From Thamnaconus septentrionalis (Eukaryota > Chordata > Actinopteri > Tetraodontiformes > Monacanthidae), in NCBI GenBank assembly GCA_009823395.1, contig CM020514.1, positions 818,881-882,880 of the forward strand: a stretch of 64,000 nt of DNA, written 5' to 3'. Positions 54,778 to 64,000 of this stretch are shown here, piece by piece (the first letter of the stretch is position 1; every line of letters starts with the position of its first letter). Position numbers and translations under genes: made by a program. The notes beneath the pieces are model-generated. The model ran no database searches. It had not been told where the DNA came from and saw only the letters and a list, made by a program, of their open reading frames with translations.

Positions 54778-55730
54778 TAGGGCTGGACGATATAGAAAAA
54801 AAGCATATCGATAAAAGAAAAAATCATATTGATCGATATCGATAATTATCAAAAAATGTTAAAACATTTTAATTGCAGCGCTGGATGTTTTATATTATTA
54901 CTTTATGACCGACTTTTCATAAAGAACACACGAGCACTGAATTCAAATTTTTATTCAACCACCTTTTTTAAACACAACTGAATTATTATTATTTTTTTAA
55001 ATTATTATTATTATTGTTATTATTATTATTTTTATTTTTTTAAAGAGGCTGAGATAGGGCTCGAACGTGCGACTCGACCAGAGGTCCGATGTTGTGGTGT
55101 AGAAAGAAACGACGTGGCGAGAAGCTGTTTGAAGCCAAGCTTTTCAACGGTCGTTATTGGCATCATATCCCTCGCTATGGAGCATGTTACTGCATGGGTG
55201 ATGTCCTTATGCCGCTTGGACGCTTTGTTGTATTTACTGCAAGAAGTCTAGTTTGGTCTGCTTTACTTGCTTGGTGCTGGCGCTGGCAGCGGATTCCTCC
55301 GACGACGTGGAGCCGCGGCGCGGGCGACACAGCTCGTATTCCTGCGGATGCGACTAGTTTAGGTGGTAAAACAACGTCCGCAGTTTGCTTTTTGTCGGAC
55401 TTGAAAAAGCCAAAAATATTGCCACGCTAGTGAGCTACTGAAACCTTTTTTCGGGACGATTTCCTCCGCCCCTCCTTGCTGCGGCATCTTTCTCCAGGTG
55501 CTCTCTGTTGTGGTTTGAGAGGGGCGGGGCTTGGTGACGGAGCATACCTGGGTTTGTATTTGCGATTGGTTGGAGGAAGAACTGACCATAATATTAAGCT
55601 ACATGATTGGCTATGATGAAAAAGGAAGTGAAACTTTTTCTATCGAACTTTTTATCGACCCCTTTTTTTCCGATCGCAGCACACGTCTATCGATCGATAT
55701 ATATTGTTATCGAATTATCGTCCAGCCCTA
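54778..55730. mobile_element. Non-autonomous hAT-like element, 953 bp
   Basis: Perfect terminal inverted repeats TAGGGCTGGACGATA at both ends, with subterminal ATCGAT-rich sequence (ATATCGATA, ATCGATCGATAT). This is the known pattern of a vertebrate hAT-derived MITE. It ends exactly at NLR flank sequence ('GGCCTGATGAAGATG') of copy 5. The 114-codon frame inside (55,089-55,430) shows no transposase motif. Confidence 0.75.
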
Positions 55731-55930
55731 GGCCTGATGAAGATGAACTGATCAATAATTGAGTGGTGAACTGAGAGAAGAAGCAGTTTGGCAGCAGATG
55801 TTGGATGAATGAGCAGCTGGACGTCACCATCCTCCTCTCACACTGTGACAGGGAACACTGGACCTCTGCTGTGGGATCAACTGGCTTTGGTGCTGGAACC
55901 ATCATCCACTGGTTCCAAACCAGTACTGAC

Positions 55931-56104
55931 CTCAGAGTCTCCAGTTGATAGTCTTTGCTGTGGACAAGATCCATCAGTGGCTTCACTGATGATTCCTCCA
56001 GCTGGTTCCCAGTCAGGTCCAGGTGTCTGAGGTGGGAGGGGTTGGACTTCAGAGCTGAGAACAGCCAATCACAGCTGAGCTCTGACAAACTGCAGCTCCT
56101 CAAC
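55931..56104 (-). CDS. NLR copy 5 LRR exon (last type)
   Basis: 174 bp: [48 protein letters not shown]. Open. The intron and terminal exon that should follow are cut off by the hAT-like element at 55,730. Confidence 0.8.
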
Positions 56105-56348
56105 CTGAATAGAGAATAAATGATGGAGAGTTTATAATGATGGAGAGTTTTTCCAGGGTGTCATCACTCTGAAAATCAAAGTGAAATGTCGACTTCAGAA
56201 TCTGACACTACAGAAAATGTCACCTTGAAATTAAATCCTCAGTCCAAAACTAATGTGTGTTGAAATGATGTTTGGTCACATGACCACTGTGTGATGAAGT
56301 GTGTTTGGTGCTGAAACCATCATCCACTGATTCCAAACCAGTACTGAC

Positions 56349-56522
56349 CTCAGAGTCTCCAGTTTACAGTCTGGACTCTGCAGAAAACCACTCAGCACCT
56401 TCACTCCTGAATCCTGCAGCTGGTTCCAACCCAGGTCAAGGTCTCTGAGGTGGGAGGGGTTGGACTTCAGAGCTGAGAGCAGCCAATCACAGCTGACCTC
56501 TGACAACCTGCAGTCCTCCAAC
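56349..56522 (-). CDS. NLR copy 5 LRR exon
   Basis: 174 bp: [49 protein letters not shown]. Open. The donor hairpin has one mismatch (CTGATTCC). Confidence 0.8.
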
Positions 56523-56713
56523 CTGAATAGAGAATAAATGATGGAGAGTTTATAATGATGGAGAGTTTTTCCAGGGTGTCATCACTCTGAAAATCAAAGT
56601 GAAATGTCAACTTCAGAATCTGACACTACAGAATAAAATGGGAGAGGGAGGGCGAGCGAACGAGTGCTGCACTGTGGAGTCCATTACTGGCTCTTGATGA
56701 TTTTGCTGTCTGG

Positions 56714-57647
56714 GCCCCCTTGCACCAAAGTGGGATTCCGTCATCCAAGATGAGTCACTAAGCCTTCAGCGTTCAACCAATCCACAACACGTGTGTCCAG
56801 GCTTCATGGGTTGCACTAAAAGCCATCCAGGATGAGAAGACACGGATTCATCAAGCCAGGTGAAAGCTATCCTGGATCAGTGCGCACACACGGCTTCCTT
56901 CCATAGACCCCCGTTATGGAGCTGGGATTCACGGATTGGCCATCTTTGACCTCATAAGCCTCCATGAGGATTTGCGCCTGGGATGGGGATTCAGACTCTC
57001 TAACTTTCAAACCTCAATAAAATGTGAGCCGGCGCAGACGGCCTGGGCGGGCTTGGAAGCCCAGACTCCCAGGTCATAGTCATGCGCACCAAGCATTCAA
57101 CCAAAGGGATGTTCCCTTGGCCAAGCAGCCAGGGCGCATGATCAATTGGAGGCTTAGTGACAGGACCGTCCACTGTCACAACAACAACCTCATGATACTC
57201 TTTGATGTGTCTTCATGTTTCTATGGGATGTGTATTTTTAGATACGATGCATGGCAAAGTACAAGTCATGTTAGAAATGATCCAATGATTGCAACATGAT
57301 CTCAACTCATTTCTCTATCATGATTGAAATGAAATGATTCCAAAACTTGAAATAATGACAGTGGCTGGAGGTGAATGTGATAACAATGTGCAGTGTTGAG
57401 TGGAAGAAGCACTGCTTTCCACTGGTGGTGACTGTTGACTGAGACAAGGATGAAATAGATCATGGAACTCAGCCTGGTCTGGAGCAGCTCACTCCACACA
57501 ATAAATCTCCATGGTAACTTCTACCAGAACATATCTCACTTCCACCTATCCCACTGTTGTGCAGCCAGATCACACATCAATTGATCCAGGATAACCAAGA
57601 TATCCTGGCTTAATCCCTCATCCTAGTTTCCTGCAACAGGGCCCAGT
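56714..57647. mobile_element. Putative DNA transposon with GGGCCC ends
   Basis: Ends GGGCCCCCTTGCACCAAAG and, inverted, GGGCCCTGTTGCAGGAAAC are imperfect inverted repeats. Further in, 'AAGCTATCCTGGATCAG' and, inverted, 'GGATATCTTGGTTATCC' pair loosely. It interrupts the intron between two LRR exons of copy 5. No transposase frame is visible. Confidence 0.5.
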
Positions 57648-57713
57648 CAAGTGAAAATCATGACAACAATAACAAGAGTGATATAAGTTGTAGAGTGAAG
57701 AGGGTGAACTGAC

Positions 57714-57890
57714 CTCAGAGTCTCCAGTTTACAGTCTGGACTCTGCAGAAAACCACTCAGCTCCTTCACTCCTGAATCCTGCAGCTGGTGGTTCCAAGTC
57801 AGGTCCAGGTGTCTGAGGTGGGAGGGGTTGGACTTCAGAGCTGAGAGCAGCCAATCACAGCTGAGCTCTGACAACCTGCAGTTCTCCAAC
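57714..57890 (-). CDS. NLR copy 5 LRR exon with one extra codon
   Basis: 177 bp: [50 protein letters not shown]. It has one extra codon in the loop (WNHQLQ against WNQLQ) and the frame is kept. Non-hairpin donor class. Confidence 0.8.
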
Positions 57891-58489
57891 CTGAATAAAG
57901 AATCAATATTTGATTTCTTCCATGGTGTAAATGTCATATTAAGAGTCATTTTCCCTGTTGATGATCCAGATGTGCAGCTGTTGGGATCACTGAGTCATTC
58001 CCTCAAACAAGTCATTGCGCCAGTGTGTTGTCAACACAATAACAACAGCAGTGTGTCAGTCAGTGTGCAGCCAATCAGTAGTGAAGATGGAAAATAATCA
58101 GTGAGTCCTTTGTGTGCTTGTGGCTGTTTTCAGTCATCAGAGTCTCGTTACAAGTCAAACACATTCAAAGGACAAGATGAAGAAATACTGCTGCACTATT
58201 AATCTGCCTCTAATATTTCTTCACAGGATCTTCTGCACAGTCATGTGACCTTCATCACCAATCAACAACTTCCATTGAGCTCCAAAGTGACTGGAGACAT
58301 TTTCCACACTTTCTTCCACCATCCAAAGTCTTTTCTGGCTGCAGATTGTTGACATCAAAATATCAACAACATCCACTTTGTCTAGATGACTCTTTAATAT
58401 CTGCTTCAAAGTCTTCACACTGAGCAGCGTTACACACCAGTTGTCATCTGCTGACACACACTGTCCACCAGTAGAAAGCAGGAACTGAC

Positions 58490-58631
58490 CTGAGAACTTC
58501 CAGTCTGCACACAGAGCAGCTTCACTCCAGGATCCTTCAGGGTGGTGTCACTCAGGTTCAGCAGTGAGAGGTGGGAGGGGTAGGACTGCAGAGCTGAAGA
58601 CACCACTGCACAGTGAAGCTCTGGGAGTTCA
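58490..58631 (-). pseudogene. NLR copy 5 first LRR exon, decayed
   Basis: Counterpart of 45,362-45,532: [36 protein letters not shown], then the frame is lost. A ~20-bp deletion near 58,509 and loss of the first codons leave 142 bp. Splice sites (CATTCAG / CTCAG|GTCAGT) remain. Confidence 0.75.
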
Positions 58632-58667
58632 CTGAATGAAGGAGAGCAGAGTGAGAAGCTGCTTCCA

Positions 58668-58674
58668 TCATCAA

Positions 58675-58712
<38 letters not shown>

Positions 58713-58862
58713 CCACCATCATCACCATCATCGTCATCACCACCACCATCATCATCATCATCATCACCATCATCACCATCATCATCGTCATCATTGTCAT
58801 CACCATCATCATCATCATTGTCATCACCATCACCATCATCATCATCACCATCATCATCATGA
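58668..58862. repeat. (ATC)n microsatellite
   Basis: About 195 bp of CAT/CAC units. Poly-His, poly-Met and poly-Asp frames here are artefacts. Confidence 0.95.
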
Positions 58863-59039
58863 ATGATTGAATAGTTGATTTTGGTTGACAGTGTAAATTC
58901 AATCAATCTTGTGCAATCAACTGACAACAATGAAAAAGAAGCTTCCAAAACAAATGTGCACATTATAAAGACTCACAACAAGAAAAACATAACAACTGTG
59001 TGAAGGAAAAAGCAGCACGCTGAAGCCCAAGCTGATTCT

Positions 59040-59640
59040 TGCCTCTCCTATACAGTCCATAAGATTAGCTGGAATAATTAGTCAGACAAAAATCTAAAAG
59101 GAAAAAAAGAGAAACGCAACTCAACAAAATATGCTTCACATTATTCTTCATAATTGACTCACAATTCAATCATTTATCCTCATCATCATCAAGTATTTTG
59201 CCCTTCAAGATTTTTTCAACTCAACAAAGAAGCACACATTTTCAAATGGTCACTGATCCCATTCTAAAATGGAACTCCCAAAAAAGAAAGACATCTATAT
59301 TTAACAATGGTTCTCACCATCCATCATTCAAAGACACTCAACCCTCTGAACATGGATTGATTTTCTCTCACTTTAAAAAACTTAGAATACTGAGCGCAAG
59401 ATTTTCATTCTTTCCTGGAAATCGTATTTCTAATGTTTTCAAGTCCACTATATCTATGAATTGGAAGATCTTTGACTCTATCAATCATTGATTTATGCTT
59501 TAGTGAACTTTATTTATTGTTCTAATAACTCTTTTCTGTAGTTGAATTATTATTATAACTATTTAACCAGGTTTGTCCCTTTGAAATCCAAGATCTCTTT
59601 TACAAGAGAGACCTGGCCAAGAATGACAGCACATACAGTT
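59040..59640 (-). repeat. Inverted counterpart of 6.11-6.69 kb
   Basis: NLR intron segment following the NACHT exon position of copy 5. The NACHT exon itself is absent: beyond the CA tract at 59,645-59,701 the sequence is unrelated. Confidence 0.75.
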
Positions 59641-59644
59641 TCAA

Positions 59645-59662
59645 CACACACACACACGCACG

Positions 59663-59701
<39 letters not shown>
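59645..59701. repeat. (CA)n tract, former NACHT-exon donor side
   Basis: CA repeat with CGCACG interruptions, in the position equivalent to 6,044-6,109. Confidence 0.9.
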
Positions 59702-59704
<3 letters not shown>

Positions 59705-61074
59705 AATCTCTTCTTTTGTTCATGTAAATAGTACGGATTAGAGGAGAAAAGGTGGAAACGGTGAAATGGGATCCACTTTCCCTCAGAATGAGGAATGTAT
59801 GGACCTTGTGCAGATCAAGATCTGCCTGAAACGTTCCTGGTGAAGGTCAGCCTTCAGAGAGCACTACTCAAGTTATGTTTTAATACAGTGGTTCGGGAAA
59901 ATCGAGACACCATTCCATCGTTGACCCTATGCTGCCATCTATTGGTGAAATTGTGAGACTTTTTTCTGTTTTTATTACGCAAACACAAACTATGAAAGGT
60001 CCAGTGTTTGATATTTGGCTAGATTTGTGATATTTCTTATTGTAAAAGCTCATATACAGTTCATTCATTTATTAATAAAAGTGTATTGCAGCAAAATAAA
60101 AATCAAAACGTGGTTTTCTATCCTTTCCACCCGGTTCTTGTATAAACAAAAGAATATACAAAGAGCACAGGTATTGCTACCAGTTAGCTGCCATCTTACA
60201 CCGCCATATTTCTAAGGAAGCCGGTGTGGACAATCTAGCCTGCCTGACGTTGCGTTTTGTATTTAGTGTAACTGATCGCTAATCCGAGGGGGAAAAAAAG
60301 AAAAAAAAGGAGAATGTGAACGAAGCATTGTGGTTTGTGTGCACAGGCCGCCGTAGTTCATGGGCAAACTCAGGGTAGGGAGGGAGAGAAAGAGCGCTGC
60401 AATCCAAAATGTTACTACTTGATGTCGCTGTTTCTCTTTCGAGCTCTCCAAACGTTATCTGCTTAACCTTGAAATTATTTTTTGGCAAAAAAAAGAAAAG
60501 TAAACTAAACTAAAACAAATATAATGGGGAAAGAGGGTTTTGATGGGTGTCCTCATTTTATTAAATTGTTGTTTGTTACTTTTTGCTTGAACATGCAAAT
60601 ATTTACTTGTTTTTTTGGAACAATTTTGAAAAGAAATGGTAAGATAACGGACATTTCTTAGTTGCAAACAGTTAGAAAAAGTGCCTCAAGCAAGTGTAAA
60701 ATTTGAATAAACTTTAATCAGCTTCTGTACTTTGACATTGATCAGTTCGTTTTAAATTAAGTTACAGAAAGGGCGCTCATCATATGGGGAACAACATCAT
60801 TGGATCAAAAAACTAAAAGTTGTACCAGCCGTTGTTATTGACCTGGCACAGGTATCACTGAGCTATTTGTGTCCTTTGTGACATCACAAAAAGCTGATGT
60901 CCAGTCCTGCTTGCTTTGATGCTTGCCTTCTGTAAAGTGAAGCTAGCTAATAGAGCATAGGAGGAAATTTACACATTTTACATTCACATTTCTGGGATCA
61001 TGAAAAGATTGGAGTGGAATCAGTAACAGAATCAGTAACATTGTGAAATATTATAACTGTACATGACATGAAGT
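59702..61074. other. No gene recognised
   Basis: AT-rich stretch without exons or known repeat ends. Confidence 0.4.
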
Positions 61075-61354
61075 TGTAACAGAATGTTCACTTAACTAAT
61101 GTCATTCGCTGTTTTCACTGAGCAGCTCTGAATTAGCTGAATCACAACAACAATCAGGATGTGTATGTTCGTGTGATCGAATGATCAGTCTTTGGGTGAA
61201 GAACGTAATTCTTTTTTGCAGCTTCGGTATCGAGGAACACCCGCACCCCTCTGTCTTCGCTAGCCTTCTGCCTACCGGCATCCCCCCGTGCTGCTGACGT
61301 CATCACACTGTAGCCGGAACTATGGCAACCGTCAGCATCGTCAACACGTCTACA
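61075..61354 (-). repeat. 3' LTR of the second Ty3/gypsy element
   Basis: On the minus strand, the purine tract AAGAAGGGGGA is followed by TGTAGACGTGTTG, with 'GCTGACGGTTGCCATAG' and 'GTGATGACGTCAGCAGC' inside. The other end is set at ..CTGTTACA (61,075) because it gives TGT...ACA ends. That boundary is an estimate, since the partner LTR lies outside the window. Confidence 0.55.
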
Positions 61355-61511
61355 TCCCCCTTCTTAAATTAAACGTCTCCCTCATTGAACGTACATGGAG
61401 GCATACAGTGAACAAGAGTATAAACAGTAACGTGAACAAAGCTGTGGAGAGAACACATAGGTTATGTGTATGTATGTATTGAGCATTCAACATTCCGCTT
61501 AATATGTAACT

Positions 61512-64000
61512 TCACATTCCCATCGCGTATTCCACATTTTCAACTTTCATCATCTTTTTTTTTTTTGTTTGGGGGGGGCAAGAAAGAGAGAGGGGGGGCG
61601 AGAGGGGAGAGGAAAAAAAATGCAAAAGAACAAACAGTGTCCACAGTCTATATAGCCACAGAGTAGGCTGTGAGAGAGTCATAACATCACTGTGCCTGCA
61701 TGTCACAGAGCTGGTCCATGACAAAGTCATGATAGAGAGAGCTGGGTTTTGACACTCTCCCTGAGCGACAGTCACAGGCTGTTGGCCCTGCGTCACTTCT
61801 GGTCCAACAGCAACATGTTGTAGGCTTGATGGAGGTGCGATTTCAGTGGCAGCAGGTGGGTCCTCTGCTGAGGTGGCGGCGGTGTAAGTTTCAGGCGTCT
61901 GGAGTAGGTGGCGTCTGTTCCTGACGTATGTAGCATCTCCAGTCATGACCCGTTAGCTGTTTGGTTGTGGCGATCCTAGCACTGTTGCTAGCTTGTCGTA
62001 GCCTCTTTGCGTCTGCATTCTCACAGTCTGCCCTGGCCGCAGTGAAGGCAGCGGCTTAGCCGATTTGTCATAGTATGCTTTATTTCTCTGTCTCGCCTGA
62101 GTCAGGGCCTTGTGGATATGCATCTCCACTTTGGGAATGTACATGGCTTTGGTCATGGGAATGAAGGCCCTGGTGCGCCGAGAGAGCAGTCGTTGAGCAG
62201 GTGATGGCAGACCATCCCTGGGTGTGTTGCGTAAACTGAGAAGGGCCGCATGTATGTCTGTTCCGTCTCGTGCACATTTCTCCAGCAGGTGTTTTGCAGA
62301 GCGCACGGCCCTCTCAGCGAGGCCATTTGACTGCGGGTACAGGGGACTGCTGGTGATGTGGCAGAAGTCCCACTTGCGAGCAAACTCCTGGAACTCTCTA
62401 CTCGTGAAGTAGGTAGCATTGTCCGTCATGAGTTGCTGTGGTACTCCGTGAGTGGCAAAGTAACGTTTAAATTTTGTTATTAGTGTAGCACTTGCCGTTC
62501 CAGTGAGTTGGTCAATTTCAAACCATCCAGAGGAGGAGTCAACAAGCACCAGATGCTCCTTTCCCTCCCACTCGAATACATCTGCTGCAGTAAGAGACCA
62601 AGGTAAGTCAGGGATGACATGCAGCCGAAGGGGCTCCTTGGGTTGATGAGGCTTGAGAGCATTGCAGGGGGCACACTTGAAGACTTCTTCTTCAATGTCG
62701 CTGTAGATGGCGGGCCAGTACATGGTCTCCCTGGCTCTGCGCTTAGTGGCCTCGAGGCCAGGGTGCCCCTGGTGCAGCTGCTTCACATAATAGCGCTGCA
62801 GCGAGCGTGGGATGATAATTTGCTGACCACGGAGGAGCAAGACATCAACAGTTGTGAGTTCCTCTCTCATAGTGAAGAATGGTCTCAATTCCCGTGGCAC
62901 CTCTCTGAACGTGTCGGGCCAACCAACAGCAACTACCTCTGAGAGACGCCGGCACACAGGATCAGCCAGTATGTCACGTTTTAGTTCCTCGACCCTGTGC
63001 GAGGACCTCCACCACCATGACCTCGTAGTCCTCCAATTCGTCATCCTGGTCAGTGGAGGGCAGATGTGCACGGGAGAGAGCATCAGCAACGTAGAGCTCT
63101 CTGCCCCTTTTGTAAATGACATTAAGGTTATAGTGCTGTAGGCAGAGCATCATCCTTTGGATACGTGTGGAGGCAGTGTGCAGTGGTTTTTTCAGTATGG
63201 TGACGAGTGGCTGATGGTCGGTCTCAACGGTCACAGCCCTCCCATAAATGTAGTGATGGAATTTGCTGCACGCATAGACTAGGGCCAGGAGCTCCTTCTC
63301 AATCTGAGCATAACGTGATTCAGTCTCTGTGAGAGCCCTGGAAGCAAAAGCCACCGGCTTGCCATTTTGGAGGCAGACAGCACCCAGCCCATGCTGTGAG
63401 GCGTCAGCTGACAGCACAACCGGTAGATGCACATCAAAGTATCTCAGCACAGGGGCGGTGGCGATCAGTCCTTTCAGCCTGGGGAATGCAGCTATGTGGG
63501 GCTCCAGCCAACACCAGTCCACATCCTGTCATAAAAGCCCACGTAGGGGTGCTGTGATCTCGCTGTAACCCGGTATGAATTTGGCCAGGTAGTTGGTCAT
63601 GCCCAGGAATCTTTGCAAACTGTGCTTGTCTTCTGGGGCGGGAATCAGCCGGACAGCAGCTGTCTTGGCGGGAACTGGTTCGATACCTTGGTCGGTGAGG
63701 AGGTGACCAACGTAGGGGACTTCTGTGACCCTGAAGCGGCATTTGCTGAGGTTTAGTTTGAGGTTGACAGCCTGTATCCTGTCCATGACTTGGCGGAGAC
63801 GCAGATCATGCTCCTCTCTGGAGCGGCCCCACACCAAAATGTCGTCAATCACGATCGCACACGGCTGCCCCTCGAAAAGCTGCTCTATGCCCCTCTGGAA
63901 CACCTCACTCCCTGTGGTGATGCCATAGGGCATGCGTAGGAAGGCATAGCGGCCCACAGGAGTCATGAAGGTGGTAAGCTTGGAGGATTCCTCGCTGAGC
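61512..64000 (-). pseudogene. Ty3/gypsy pol, decayed, runs off the window
   Basis: In minus-strand order: RT C-terminal part (RYAFLRMPYGI, VIDDILVWG), a TGA at 63,529, RNase H (LSADASQHGLG), a frameshift near 62,995, and the integrase zinc finger (HQGHPG..CAPCNALK). Then come the integrase core (LVLVDSSSGWF, MTDNATYF, QSNGLAERAV), a TAA at 61,953, and a C-terminal stretch (GDATYVRNRRHLLQTP). The stops and shift are breaks against the continuous frame expected. It belongs to a different lineage from the element at 25-29 kb (different RT box and LTR). Confidence 0.85.

Noticed and set aside
55089..55430. 114-codon ORF in the hAT-like element as a transposase
   Set aside because: No DDE or hAT dimerisation motif, and it is far too short.
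58636..58902. Poly-His, poly-Met and poly-Asp ORFs
   Set aside because: Pure consequence of the (ATC)n microsatellite.
1..64000. tRNA, rRNA or microRNA genes
   Set aside because: No cloverleaf box A/B pairs, rRNA cores or long stable hairpins outside repeats were recognised by eye; a covariance-model scan would be the decisive test.

Overview
The window looks like a teleost fish chromosome segment. Three things point there: NLRC3-like FISNA-NACHT-LRR immune receptor genes with the fish one-exon-per-two-LRRs layout, the last three exons of the ciliary gene cfap96 (C4orf47), and a dense load of L2-like LINEs, Ty3/gypsy, BEL/Pao and L1 fragments, hAT-type DNA elements and long CA/ATT microsatellites. 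All genes are intron-containing and nothing looks bacterial.

Layout. 0.3-2.9 kb: L2-like LINE copies. 2.95-6.03 kb (+): NLR copy 1 (N-terminal exons plus FISNA-NACHT exon) without LRR exons. 6.1-7.96 kb: intronic segment, then a higher-order 'ATACTGG' minisatellite. 8.25-9.13 kb (+): three terminal cfap96 exons. 10.14-11.35 kb: CpG-rich block and the minisatellite again, inverted. 11.4-11.5 kb (-): an unidentified coding exon. 13.1-15.04 kb: a fold-back element with ~290-bp inverted arms. 15.7-18.8 kb: LINE debris, an L1 ORF1 fragment and a hAT-like remnant. 19.48-29.70 kb (-): NLR copy 2. Its exon 1 is split by a young Ty3/gypsy element (24,934-29,395), its NACHT is deleted, and four LRR exons remain; a separate NACHT-tail fragment lies beyond its 3' end. 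30.5-34.4 kb: an old NLR 3' remnant, mostly unassigned DNA, and a hAT-like element. 34.66-40.35 kb (-): NLR copy 3. 41.2-49.4 kb (-): NLR copy 4, the most complete, with nine LRR-type exons. 50.0-52.4 kb (-): an L2-like LINE split by a 1.1-kb nested insertion. 54.3-55.7 kb: BEL/Pao integrase fragment and a hAT-like element. 55.9-58.6 kb (-): NLR copy 5, LRR exons only. 61.1-64.0 kb (-): a second, decayed Ty3/gypsy element running off the window.

How the parts relate. An intact NLR of this type would be assembled from short phase-2 N-terminal exons (SPxSS..SxKSDWS motifs), one ~1.85-kb FISNA-NACHT exon, a run of symmetric 174-bp phase-2 LRR exons, and a short terminal exon ending one to four codons after the splice in most copies. 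Exon phases agree across copies, so the exon map is well supported. No copy here is intact: each NACHT exon carries a frameshift, deletion or truncation, or is missing. Recurrent features are TG tracts a few bases after splice donors and a short perfect hairpin just inside many LRR introns.
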